DNA from: Jacaranda mimosifolia
Lineage: Eukaryota > Streptophyta > Magnoliopsida > Lamiales > Bignoniaceae
Reading direction: 5' to 3'
Length of the DNA stretch: 64,000 bases
NCBI GenBank assembly: GCA_018894105.1
Contig: CM032129.1
Coordinates: forward strand, 15,812,968-15,876,967
Part shown: positions 1 to 11,757 of the stretch, piece by piece
Layout of the letters: every line of letters starts with the position of its first letter
Position numbering within the stretch: the stretch's first letter is position 1
The notes under the pieces: generated by a model
Databases searched by the model: none
Seen by the model: only the letters and a program-made list of their open reading frames with translations
Told to the model about the DNA's origin: nothing
Position numbers and translations under genes: made by a program

Positions 1-1415
1 TATAATAGTTCTCCAAAAGCATTCATTTCAGCCAATTAGTTAGGCTTTATGGGCTTGAGTTTGGACATCGACTATGGAGATTGGGTACTCTTCAATTAAT
101 AGAGATTAATTGAATTGAGTCGATTAGTTTAAAGGAGTTTAAACTAAAATGAATTTTTGATATTCAAAGTCACGAAGAGTTGTGAGCCCATGTCCAATGA
201 ATGGTAGAACCTAACGGGTCACACACAAAAGCCAATTGCATTTCCTAATTGATTGAGGAATTTTTCTAAGTGTTAGAAAAATGCTCCTAGTGAACCGATT
301 TGAGGATTGGCGAAATTGAGGTCATTTTGGCTTGATCAATTTAATTGTTAAATTGATCAACTAATTTAAGGAGTTAAATTAGACCAATAATTAAGGAGTT
401 AAGTATTTGGTGCCACATGACCATCAATTGATCAAGTTAGCTTAAAGAGTTAAGTTAACAATTCTTCCTTAAAGAGTTAAGTCAAAGGTTAATTAATTAA
501 TGAGGGAAATCCATTTTGGAGGGAAAATTGAAATGAAAGGTTCATTTGGTGTGGCTAATTAATTAATTTAAATCCTGATTATTCTTCAAAAAACCTTACT
601 TCTTTTATTTAAGTCAAAAAGCTCAGGAATAAATATGTATTGAATAAAAAGATTCCGATCCCCAAGTAAAGAACTATTACAAATAATGAAGAAACTAGTA
701 GATTTAGATACAAAGCAACATAAATAAACCAAATTTGATACCTGAATATTCAGTTTGATAACCTTATATTCCAAATGAAATTGAAATGCACACAAAATTC
801 AAATTCAAATTCAAATTTGAATTGCAACTTGCTAACTTGCAAGACAAGTTCGTAGTCACCCTTGAAGAAGGTGTGATGCCAACATGGCATCATATCATCC
901 TCACTTTGTATATAGATATAAAGGGAGAGAGGGGCGGCCATCTTATGCATTGTGTAAAGATTTAGATTCTCTCGCATTTTCCCTCCAAATCTCAAGTGTT
1001 GCCTAATATGTTGAAGCTTCACTTCCTCTCTTCTTCTCCTACCTCAAATCAAGCCTCCATCTCTGTAAATCTCCTTTGTATTTTCCTGCTAATACCAAGG
1101 ATATTAGGATCTAGCATTCGTGTGTGGATCATTTTGTTAGAGGCAAGATAATTGGATTGCTTGCTTTAGGAGATCTACAGTTAGGGCAGTCCACTTAGCA
1201 AATTTTTTCTGGCACTTCCCTATGGCTTTTTGAGTTGAAATTTTTATAGTAGACTCAGCATGGGGTTGAGAAGATACTATAATTCTTTTGTAATTTTTGG
1301 AGGAGTTTGGGTCCAGAAAAAGTTGCATCCAATCCGCTGGGCTGATTGTGACAGTTTCTGAATTGAAGACGGGTTCTTTATCATTTCCTTGTTTTTGACC
1401 AAATCAAGGTAATTC
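1..1415 (+). mobile_element. Copia LTR, 5' LTR of element E1 (start outside window)
   Basis: The sequence aligns with the other LTRs from about 840 bases inside the LTR onward. It contains the TTAAGGAGTTAA-type U3 repeats (about 355-490), a degenerate dyad ending in GGCATCATATC, a TATA-like run at about 908-915 and the conserved GTGTGGATCAT block near 1121. It is cut at 1415 by the insertion of element A and resumes at 11663. Its first ~840 bases lie left of the window, so its TGTTGG end cannot be checked. Confidence 0.85.
1411..1415. repeat. Target-site duplication of element A, left copy (AATTC)
   Basis: AATTC lies directly left of the element A LTR end and is repeated exactly at 11663-11667, directly right of the other LTR. 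Five bases is the usual copia target duplication. This proves the two outer LTRs belong to one insertion. Confidence 0.9.
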
Positions 1416-3655
1416 TAAAAGCAAGAGCAGCATTACGATCCATAAATCAAAACTTCATAAGCTTGAAAATAACTAAGCTACTCAAGCTACCAAGGATCTA
1501 GTCATGCTATAGATCTGGATTAGGATGAAGAATTACCTCTTGTAGCTCAAAAAAAGGAGAAGATCAACTATCTCTCACGAATCCAGAAATTGTTGGGACC
1601 TAGCACGGTGGAAAGATGGCAACGTTTTCCAAGTCTATACTACTTCAAAAATCACGAAATTAAATATGAAACACCTCCACACATAGGGGAAGGTACTGAG
1701 AAATATTTGTGCCAAAAAGCCTTCTGGATAGCTCCAAAACAATTCTCCAACCGGAAGCTGCTGCAGGTGGATATCCAAAACCGAGCAAGTAAAGTGCCTT
1801 GCCTCTATTGATATGATCCACACATCAAACAATCTTCCAATTTCCCCCTCACTAGAATCTGGAGTTATAGAGGAGAAAATGAGGTAAAGGAGGCTAATTT
1901 TCAGGTTGGGAAGAAGAAGAAATGCAAAGCTTCCACTCATGATACAATGCATGGAGAGAGAGATTTTGGAGGGAATGCAAGAATCTAATTCTCACATTTT
2001 CAGCAGCTAATTTTGAATTTTGCATGCTCTCTATATCTATATATAGAGGGTGGAAGGTGTGATTCTAGTTGGCATCACACCTTCCTCAAGGTGACCGCCC
2101 AAGTGGCATGCCAAGTTGGCAAAATTCAAATTCAAGTCTTACTTGAATTTCAAGTGCATTTCAATTTCATTTCGAATCTAATTCCAAATTAATTAAGATG
2201 CAAATTTAAATAAACACTTCATTTAAATTTTCTCTCCAAAAATTATTCTTCCCATTAATTAAAATAAACACTTTAATTTAATTAATTAACCTTCGATTTA
2301 ACTCCTAAATCAAACAAGCTTAACTCTTAAACTTAAATTAGTCATCTTAACTCCTTAAGTCAACTTGTCCAATTGATGGTCAATATGGTACCAATAATTA
2401 ACTCCTTAATTATTAGTCTAATTTAACTCTTAAATTAGTTGATAAATTTAACACTTAAATTAATCAAACCAAAATTGACCGTTGGATTGGACCCTTGAAA
2501 ATCGATCACCAAAAGGTGATTTTTCTAACACTTAGAAAATTGCTCTACCAATTTTATAAGCTATTTGGCTTTTATGTGTGACCCAATAGGTTCTACCATT
2601 CATTGGATATGGGCTCGCAACTCTTTGTGACTTTTCAATATCATATATTCATTTTAGTTTAAAACTCTTTTAAACTAATTGACTCAATTCAATTAATCTC
2701 GTTAATTGAAGAGTATCCAATCTCCATGGTAGATGGCCAACCTCAAGCCCATGGAGCCCAACTAATTGGCCGAAATGAATATTCTAGAGAACCATCATAG
2801 CTTAATGCATACCATGCAAATACGGTCCGTCTGTCTCCTATCTCTTGAAAGAGGCCTAGGCCAAGATATTTGTCGGCTCTCTAATAGCCTTGATATTATG
2901 TCTCTATTCTCAATGTTCGATTCCCTTGTGTGACCTCACCTTTGGAAAAATCCTTTTCAAAATTGCCACACCACCTTGGGCAAGGATTTCTTGAAATTGA
3001 TCATTATAGAACACATAGGAGATGCACTTGCCCTTCACAAAAATGAGGAGTCGGATTCCATCTTAGATCCCATAAACCTCCATGCCAAGTAGCTCATACC
3101 CAACCTCAACTCGAAAGATCCGCTAAGTGGTCAAGGAAGAGTTAAAGCATGAGGACCGGACACAAGGTTACCATGGATCCTCAGGTCATAGGACTAATAA
3201 TATGCACTAGCGTAAGCGAGAGAATTAACCACTACCTACTTGTCACTATGGCTATCTAGTGGATTCTCTAGAGGGTCCTCAGTGCTTTGTTCTCTAACAA
3301 GCACCCAGTAACATGCACCTGTATCTCATATAGATTGCTCATGAAATGGAGCAATATCCAACTCCTGGATTTATGCATTGTTAGTGCAAGTCTATCTGGA
3401 TCTTAGATGCCCCGTCTCGTAAAATCCTATGACTTGGAAAATTTTAGATCACGATCGTGTAAGACTTATTCCATGGTCATCAAACTAAGTCCTGTAGTCA
3501 TGTGTAATCTAAGGGCTTTATCCAAATGTAAGTGAAATATTATAAAGCATAAGATAAAAGTAGCTATATAAAGAATATCATTCAATCAAGATTGTTTTAC
3601 AAGGAAATAGTTTTTCAAGGCCAATCCTATTGGCTTGCCTGGTACTATTCCAACA
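1416..3655 (-). mobile_element. 3' LTR of element A
   Basis: A 2240-bp LTR in reverse orientation. Its right end reads CTATTCCAACA, the complement of the family start TGTTGGAATAG, and abuts the polypurine tract. Its left end TAAAAGCAAG corresponds to the CTTGCTTTCA terminus with one substitution. It belongs to the type-1 LTR group (GCAAGCCAATAGGATT after the start). A TATA-like run lies near 2033-2048. Confidence 0.92.
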
Positions 3656-6600
3656 ATCTCCCACTTGCCCTAAAGCTAATTCCCATGGCCTTGAGACCCA
3701 TATTCTCAAGATGTTCTTCAAAGACCTTTTTTGCTTTAAGGGGTTTAGACAGTGGTTATGCTAAATTCTCTTCTGAGTCAACTTTGTCCACTGAGTTGTT
3801 GCCTCTATCAATTGATATCATATATCAAATGATAACGCATTTTCTATGTTTGGATCACTGATGAGATCTTAGCTCAAGTCCAAAATTGTCTTCCAAAGAT
3901 AATTGTGGGCTCTTGTACACTAGGTACTACATCCAACTCTTAGATGAAGTTTTTATCTAAACACCTTCTTTTGCGGTTTCCAAAACCACAAATGATTTCA
4001 CCTCAGTGTTTGTCACAACCATGGTGTCTTGTGGGAACTCTTCCAACTTTCAGCGCCGCTATTGAGGCAAAATATAAATCCATAACTGGATTTGAGGTCA
4101 TCTACAACGGATTGGAAACTTGAATCCAAAAACCCCTCTAGTCTTAATTATCCATTGCCGCATACCAAAAATAAGTCCTTAGTCCGTCTCAAGTACTTAA
4201 GGATTGCTTTAACGGCTATCCAGTAACTCTCACTAGGATTGGACTAGAACCTACTCATAACGCTTAGCGATTGTGCCACATCCAGTCTTGTACATTGAAC
4301 TGCATACATTATGCTCTCAATAGTGGAAGCATAAGGTATGTGGGACATAATTTGTCTCCCGTTGTCGGTCTTGGGGTCCATAGACTTGGAGAGACGAATG
4401 CCATATCCCATGGGAAAAAATCCCTTCTTGGATTTTTCCATACTAAACCTCTTTAGTATCTTGTCAATGTATGGGATTTGGGATGGCCTCACCATCCTCC
4501 CAGATTTATCTCTTTAGATATGTATTCCCAATACGTAGGATGATTCTTCCAAATCTTTCATGGAGAATTATATAGATAACCACGCTTTAGTACACTTTAA
4601 CAATCCTACCTCATTCCCAATGAGAAGCATGTCATCGACATAAAACACAATAAATTGTACACTACTTCCACTAGCCTTCTCATACACACATGGTCCATAC
4701 ATATTTTTGACAAAGCTAAACAATTTGACCGTCTTGTCAAGACATATGTTCCAACTCTGGGACATTTGTTTGAGTCCATAAATGGATCTTTGGAGTCGGC
4801 AAACCTTTTGCTCACTCTCCTTGGATGTAAAACCTTGTGGTTGCTCCATATAGATTTCTTCTTCAATGTCACCACTGAGGAAAGCGATTTTCACATCCAT
4901 TTGCCATATCTCATAGTCATAATATATGACTATAGCAAGCAAAATCCGAATGGACTTAAGCATAGCAACCGGTGAAAAGGTTTCCTCAAAATCCTTATTA
5001 GGTCTTAGAGTATAACCTTTTTGCTACTAGTCGAGCCTTAAAAGCCACAACTTCTCCGTCTATTCCAAGCTCTCGCTTACAGATCCACTTACAACCAAGA
5101 GGAACTATTCCCTTTGGTGGATCTACCAAAGTCCATACTTTGTTTGAGTACATTGAATCCATTTCAGATCTCATGGCTTCAAGACAATGTCCCGAATCTA
5201 TATCCAACATAGTTTCTTCATAGGTCTTCGGATCGCTATCTAATTGGCTCGTTTCATGAAGGAATCTAAAATTTTTGGGTTGCTTCTTGATTCGGTTCGA
5301 CCTTTTCAGAGGTTGTGTGCAAGGCTCTTTGATATATATTTATTTCTACCGCTTGTGGGATTTCATGATGATCTTGAACTTCACCAAGTTTAACAACTAC
5401 GCCTTTTCTATCTTATAGAAATTCCTTTTCTAAAAGGGTGGCATCCTCGAAACAAACACTTTTGTTCTGAGGGATCATAGAAATAGTAATAACCTATAAA
5501 CTCTCTTGGGTATCCCACAAACTTGCACAAGGTGGATCTATTATCCAACTTATCTCCCATTGTCCGTCTCGCGTAGGTAGAAGATCCCCAAACTTTGATA
5601 TATTGGTAAGAGGGTGCTTTGTCATACCATATCTCATATGGTGTTTTGGCACCGACTTTGAAGGTACTACACTTAGTAACTTCGCTATCGTCTATAATAC
5701 GTATTCCTTAAAGGATATAGGCACATCGAAGAAGTTCAATATGGAATGTACCGTGTCCAATAAGGTACGATTTCTCCTCTTGGCTACTCATTTAACTTGG
5801 GGTATGCCGGGTGGAGTCCATTGAGAGAGAATCCCATTCTCCTTTAGAAAATCCAAGAATTCAGTGCTCAAGTATTCTCTTCCTCGATCCAATCAAAGAG
5901 CTTTAATACTTAGCCCTAATTTTTTTTCCACTTCATTCCTATACACTTTGAACTTTTCGAAGGCTTCAGACTTGTTCTTCATAAGAAACACGTGTCCAAA
6001 CTGGCTATAATCATCAATGAAGGTGATGCAATAGGAATAGCCTACTCTCTGGCTAACTTTTAGTAGTCCACAAACATCTGTATGGATCAAATCTAAAAGA
6101 CTTGTGGAGCACTCCGTTTGTTCTACAAAAGGAGCTTTGGTTATTTTTTCCCTTTAAACAAGATTCACAACTGGGAAGATCCTCAATGCCACTAATATTT
6201 AGCGCTTTGAGTGCATCTAACTTGCTCATCCTATTCTTAGAGATATGACCAAGTCTTGTATGCCAAAGAATGGCATCTTCTTGGATATCTAGTTTCTTTA
6301 CTTTGTTGAAAGTGCATTAGTGATGGTTGAAAATCCAATATATATAATCCTTTGTTAAGTGTACCACAAGTAATTAAAGAACCCATTCTTTAATGCTTTC
6401 AATCTCCCATTTGATATAGAAGGATCAAATCCTTCACTATCCAAAATAGGAATTTGAAATAATGTTCTCAACAATATATGACACATAATAGCAAGGGTTC
6501 AATACAATTATGGAGTTCCCTCAGTCCAACGTATTATACGCCTTCGGCTTTGGTCACAACTCTTACTCTTTAGCCAAGATGGTGGATCATATCCACATCA

Positions 6601-7466
6601 CTTAGTTTTATTCTTCTTTCTTATTCTTTGTAACAACTTACAAAGATAAGAACTACATGTGATATCATATATCCATGAGGAAGAATTTATCCTTAAATGC
6701 ACTTCAATAAAGTACATACCCTTCGAAAGGGTTGCAAGATTTTTCTTGCAAAATTGCTTTCGATTGCCTATCTAGCCAAAGTAGGAACAAATAATATTGA
6801 CTATTTCCTCTATAATCTTCTTGACTTCTCCGAATGCCTTTAATAGTTATTTTCCCTTAGAGGAAGAACTTTTCTTCCTTTTACCTCCCTTTCTAGCACC
6901 CCCAGGGCCCATAGACTTGGAGGAGGAAACAAGTGTCAAAGGTTTGCCCTTGTCATGGTAGTCTCCTTCTTGATCAACACTTTGATCAATAAAACTCGGT
7001 GAGGATATGAGGATCAAATCTTTATAGAGATCATTGTCCATCACCACATCCAAGTAGAAAAAGCTTCTCCAAGCTTAATTATCTTTAGACCGTAGTTGAT
7101 GACACATGACTTCGTATCCATTCTAGCTTGAAAAATCTCTTTTGACCCTATGAACTTCTCATACCTTGATTGTTTTACAACTCTTGTAAACTTTAACCAA
7201 GGTACTATTCATGTGTCTTTGAGACTTTCAAAGTTTGTAGATGCCATCATGAGACTATGGGATAGGACAATCCTAAACCCAACCGTGAACTTTTCACGTG
7301 TCTCTTGATCTACTTTTAATCCTAATGGGATTTGGAGCACCTTGATATAGGACATCTATTCATTTCTAAGAATCTAGAATGATTTTTGAGGTTAAGTCAA
7401 TCGTGGAAGTTTGGCTCAATTAGTTTATTGGTTTCCAAAATAACGTTGAGTGGAACACTAAACCAT
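3645..7466 (-). pseudogene. gag-pol pseudogene of element A (gag, PR, IN, RT, RNase H)
   Basis: A near full-length copia polyprotein gene on the minus strand, broken by many stops and frameshifts. The start is the ATG at 7466-7464, whose third codon is already TAG. Gag and a decayed zinc-knuckle region occupy about 7466-6750. The protease/spacer region lies about 6740-6330. The integrase HHCC region is at about 6300-6150 (LWHTRLGH ... CESC). The core contains HTDV (about 6085), LDRG (about 5885) and VAKRRN, where the catalytic Glu has become Lys. RT spans about 5210-4500 with MDSMYSNKVWTLVDPP, WQMDVK and an intact YVDD near 4635. RNase H runs to 3645. In the last codons the frame crosses the polypurine tract and stops at TAG inside the LTR. 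Domain order PR-IN-RT-RH is diagnostic of Ty1/copia. It is dead because several frames are needed and a catalytic IN residue is lost. Confidence 0.9.
3656..3670 (-). other. Polypurine tract of element A
   Basis: On the minus strand the bases read GGGCAAGTGGGAGAT, directly upstream of the LTR start TGTTGG. This is the site from which plus-strand DNA synthesis is primed in LTR retrotransposons. The same motif occurs at 12983-12996 in E1. Confidence 0.85.
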
Positions 7467-7655
7467 TCTTGAGATTTCACAAATCCTCAAAGGCGAAAAA
7501 AGAGAATAACTATGTGATTGAATTTGATATTAAAAACATGTTTTATGGTCTTTCAAGCATGTTTTCCTCCCACTATTTTATCAAATTCCTCACCCCCTAG
7601 AAGAATTCGGGAAATCATATTTCATAGTGAGAATCAAGATCCTAAGGACTTATAA

Positions 7656-7961
7656 GTGGACCCCCACTTTGAGTGCCATCCACAAACAATCGAAAGGTAA
7701 GCAACACTTGCTAATTGAATCTCATGCAACTCTTGATATATTTTGCCTCACTTTTCATGTAGATACCTACTTTGAATGCATCTACATTACTAAGTGTTAA
7801 GTCGTACCTACCATTCAAACTTTGATTCGAGATGGCTCCATGTCATCCCCCGTTTCGAGTGCCAATGCATAAAGGTTCTCAACTCGAAGGTGCATCATAT
7901 GCTAAGTATATGCTCATAGCTTTCCTCCTAAGTGTGACCCCCACTTTGAGTGCCATCACAC
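7656..7961 (-). repeat. Four-unit hairpin array in leader of element A
   Basis: Read on the minus strand, four about 30-nt units lie at 7961-7932, 7870-7839, 7787-7757 and 7683-7656. Their arms are GTGTGA/TCACAC (unit 1), ATGTAGAT/ATCTACAT (unit 3) and GTGGA/TCCAC (unit 4). The cores read CACTCAAAGTGGGGG in units 1 and 4, CACTCGAAACGGGGG in unit 2 and CATTCAAAGTAGGT in unit 3. One core is therefore essentially shared by all four positions in this copy, while other copies carry different cores. Confidence 0.8.
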
Positions 7962-8780
7962 AAATTCGATAGCGTTGTCATGGCGTATACTATTGGTAGA
8001 AGGCTTGGATTAATTAAAAATCTTTTAATTTGTATCCATTTCAACTTAACATTTGAAAAGCACTTAGACATTCTAAGTTGAGGGTTTTTACTTGCAAAGA
8101 TCTCATCATTTTATCTTCTCATTTAAGTTTTCTATATCCTAACCATGCATCTCATACATTAATAGGATATGGAAAGCATAAATAAGTAAATGCACCTAAC
8201 ATGCTCCTATGGTGGGATGACCATGAGCCTAACCAAGTGGTGCACTTAGAGCCATAGGTGCACCACCTAGTTGGTTTTAGGTGGGTCGACTAAATCTAGC
8301 TATTACATGAGTGTATCCCATACATTCATGGGCCTTCAAAAAGTCTCCATGCCTCCAAGGTCTCCTTTGCTCCATGTAACTTTTACATAAGAAAGAAATC
8401 CTTACTCCTAGTGATACTACTCTCATAACACTTTCAAACCCCAATTTAATACAACCAATTTCAACAACTTTAAACAAATAAAATCAATATTAAAGGCTCA
8501 TGATCATCCCCATTCATTCATCATTCATTCAACAATTAAATGAACAATAAATAATTCTAGAATTAACAATTAATTCCAACAATTAAATGCTTATCTCATA
8601 AACAAATAATTGAACAAACATAACAGTTATGCAACTATTGGAGATAAACCTTAACAACATTTAAGGAGCTTGAAAAATGTCAAGCATTATATTGAGAACT
8701 TGCACAACACTTGTGCATCCATAACATATGATTTAACATCATTTCTAGTTGCCAAATGAGCCCAAAAATTGCACAAAAAC

Positions 8781-8890
8781 TCACCCAACCCATGATCGGG
8801 CACTGCTGGCTGAGGCAAGCACATGGCTGGGCAGCTAGTTTCAGTCACAGCCCTGCCAATGTGCACCAAAGCCGGCAGCAGCCCCTGTTT
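8781..8890 (-). other. GC-rich variable island in leader of element A
   Basis: A GC-rich stretch of about 110 bp stands out from the surrounding AT-rich leader. Its flanks match those of the other copies (TGGTGCACAA on one side and the TTGTGCA hairpin on the other), but its own sequence does not match the islands of G, B, C, D or F. Confidence 0.65.
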
Positions 8891-9398
8891 TCGGTCAAAG
8901 GCAAGTTAGGCCATTTTTGGCTCAACTTTTGTGCACCAAAAATGCTAAAACTCATTCTAAACATTAAATCACACAATATGGACCAATTTCTAGATCTAAA
9001 ACACATTTTAAAACTGCAAATTTAAGTGCTCAATCAAGCTTCAAAAATCAAGTTCAAGTAAGAATCGTATTCTTCAAAAATCTCCAATAAAACTCCAATT
9101 ACATTGGATCCAAAAATGACCAAAACTCTTTTGATCAATCATCAACATGCTATATCAACATATAACATCAATAAATGCTAAATCAACATTCCACATTTAT
9201 CACTATGAATTGAAACATACTAAAACATGAATCAACACTTAAATCACATAAAAGCAAACTTTCAATTCATCAAGCAATAGAGCCACAAGAATCATCAACC
9301 AAACTCTCCAATCCATGGCTTTGATCAAGTAATTGGTGATATTGATCAATTCATCACATGAATCAATCAAACAATAATCCAAAACATAGCATGAAAAA

Positions 9399-9411
9399 GG
9401 CTCCGACACCA
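9399..9411 (-). other. Primer-binding site of element A
   Basis: The minus strand reads TGGTGTCGGAGCC two bases from the LTR end. This is the initiator tRNA-Met type site TGGTATCAGAGCC with two transitions. Confidence 0.85.
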
Positions 9412-9413
9412 CT

Positions 9414-11662
9414 TGAAAGCAAGAGTAGCATTAGGATCCATAAATCAAAACTTCATAAGCTTGAAAATAACTAAACTACTCAAGCTACCAAGGATCTAGT
9501 CATGCTATAGATCTGGATTAGGATGAAGAATTACCTCTTGTAGCTCAAAAGCAGGGAGCAGATCAACTATCTCTCACGAATCCAGAAACTGTCTGGAATT
9601 GGCATAGTAGAAAGATGGGAACGTTTGCCCAGGCTATACTGCTCCAAAAATCACAAAATAAAATTCGGAACACCTAAACACATATGGTAATATACTACGA
9701 AAAATTGGAGCCAAAAAAACTTCTTGATCACTCCATAAAAAATTGCCAACTGGAAGCTGTGGCAGGTAGATCTCAAAAACCGAGCAAGTCAAGTGCCTCG
9801 CCTCTATTGATATGATCGATACACCAAACAATCTTCCAATTTCCCCTAGAGAATTTCTAATTTCCCCTTACCTCTAGAAGCTGGATTTCCAGAGGATAAA
9901 ATGAGGTAGAGGAGGCTGATTTTCAGGTTGGGAAGAAGAAGAAATGCAAAGCTTCAACTCATTATACAATGCATGGAGAGAGATATTTTGGAGGGAATGC
10001 AAGAATCTAATTCTCACATTTTCAACAACTAATTTTGAATTTTGCATGCTCTCTATATCTATGCATAGAGGGTGAAAGTTGTGATTCTAGTTAGCATCAT
10101 ACCACCCTCAAGTTGATTGCCCAAGTGGCATGCCAAGTTGGCAAAATTCAAATTCAAGGCTTACTTGAATTTCAAGTGCATTTCAATTTCATTTGGAATC
10201 TAATTCCAAATCAATTAAGATGCTAATTTAAATAAACACTTCATTTAAAGTTTGTCTCCAAAAAGTATTCTTCCCATTAATTAAATTAAACACTTTAATT
10301 TAATTAATTAACCTTCGATTTAACTCTTAAATCAAGCAAGCTTAAATTAGTCATCTTAACTCCTTAAGTCAACTTGTTCAATTGATGTTCAATATGGTAC
10401 CAATAATTAACTCCTTAATTATTGGTCTAATTTAACTCTTAAATTAGTTGATAAATTTAACACTTAAATTAATCAAATCAAAATTGATCGTTGGATTGGA
10501 CCCTTGAAAATTGATCACCAAAAGGTGATTTTTCTAACACTTGGAAAATTGCTCTACCAATTTTAGAAGCAATTTGGCTTTTATGTGTGACCCAATAGGT
10601 TCTGCCATTCATTGGATATGGGCTCGCAACTCTTTGTGACTTTTGAATATCATATATTCATTTTAGTTTAAAACTCTTTTAAACTAATTGACTCAATTCA
10701 ATTAATCTCGTTAATTGAAGAGTGCCCAATCTCCATGGTCGATGTCCAACCTCAAGCCCATGGAGCCCAACTAATTGGCCGAAATGAATATTCTAGAGAA
10801 CCATCATAGCTTCACACGTACTATGCAAATACGGTTCGTCCGTCTCCTATTTCCCGAAAGACGCCTAGGCCAAGATATTTGTCGGTTCCCTAATAACCTC
10901 GATATTATATCTCTATACTCAATGTTCGATTCCCTTGTGTGACCTCATCTTTAGAAAATCCTTTTCAAAATTGTCACACCACCTTGCGTAAGAATTTCTT
11001 GGAATCGATCATTATAGAACACATAGGACATGCACTCGCCCTTCACAAAATCGAGGAGCCAGATTCCATCTTGGATCTCACAAACCTCCATGCCAAGTAG
11101 ATCATACCCAACCTTAACCCGAAAGACCCGCTAAGTGGTCAAGGAAGAGTCAAAGCATGAGGATCGGACATAAAGTTACCATGGATCCTCAAGTCAGAGG
11201 ACTAATAATATGAACTAGCGTAAGTGGGACAATTGACCACTACCGACTTGCCACTATAACAATCTAGTGGATTCTCAAAAGGGTCTTCAGTGCCTTGTTC
11301 TCTAACAAGCACCTATTAACATGCACCCGTATCTCATATAGATTCCTTATGCAATGGAGCAATATCAAACTCTTGGATTTATGCATCGTTAGTGCAAGTA
11401 TATCCAGATCTTGGATACCCCATCTCGTAAAATCCTATGACTTGGAAAATTTAAGATCTCGATTGTGTAAGAATTATTCCTTGGTCACAGAACCAAGTCT
11501 CGTAGTCATGTGTGATCTAAGGCTTTATCCAAATGCAAGTGAAGTAATATAAAGCATAAGATGAAGGTGGCCATATAAAGAATATCATTCAATTAAGATT
11601 GTTTTACAAGGAAATAGCTTTTCAAGACCAATCCTATTGGCTTGTTGGGCACTATTCCAACA
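9414..11662 (-). mobile_element. 5' LTR of element A
   Basis: A 2249-bp LTR with termini TGAAAGCAAG (left) and ATTCCAACA (right) on the + strand. It aligns along its length with 1416-3655. The right end abuts AATTC, the element's target duplication. Confidence 0.93.
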
Positions 11663-11757
11663 AATTCTCTTTCCTAATCTGAATTAAGAGCAAGTTTAGA
11701 TCCTTCTTAGCATGTGTAGCCTAGTTTATTTTTGTTTTAATTATTCAATCCTTGTGC
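11663..11757 (+). mobile_element. E1 5' LTR, distal end resumed after element A
   Basis: This is the remaining 3' end of the LTR that was interrupted at 1415. It begins with the second AATTC and matches the end of the E1 3' LTR (GTGTAG...TTTTTG...TTGTGCTAC). It stops about 15-20 bp short of the expected ...TTCA end and runs straight into RT sequence, with no PBS, leader, gag or IN. Confidence 0.75.

Larger units (their letters stand above)
7467..9398 (-). other. Long untranslated leader of element A
   Basis: About 1.9 kb lie between the primer-binding site and gag with no supportable ORF. Moving from the PBS toward gag, the leader holds a GC-rich island (8890-8781), a short conserved hairpin (about 8704-8720, TGCACAA/TTGTGCA type), an AT-rich stretch and then four hairpin units (7961-7656). 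The same order is seen in the leaders of C, D, E and F. A packaging, dimerisation or translation-control role is possible but is inference. Confidence 0.8.
1416..11662 (-). mobile_element. Full-length Ty1/copia element A (Tork/TNT1-94-like), degenerate
   Basis: This is a complete 10.2-kb element read on the minus strand: 5' LTR 9414-11662, primer-binding site 9399-9411, leader 7467-9398, gag-pol 7466-3645, polypurine tract 3670-3656, 3' LTR 3655-1416. It is flanked by the perfect 5-bp duplication AATTC and sits inside the E1 LTR, so it is younger than E1. The two LTRs align end to end with scattered substitutions, including loss of one terminal TG (TAAAAG instead of TGAAAG at 1416). Stops and frameshifts throughout gag-pol show it can no longer produce its own proteins. 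It is the reference copy for the family in this window. Confidence 0.93.

Noticed and set aside
1590..1811. An open frame of 73 codons inside the A 3' LTR
   Set aside because: It lies inside an LTR, is not kept in the sister LTR at 9414-11662 and has no family resemblance. Chance ORF.
4655..4975. A 106-codon + strand frame over element A pol
   Set aside because: It is the antisense shadow of RT on the minus strand, where WQMDVK and YVDD are readable.
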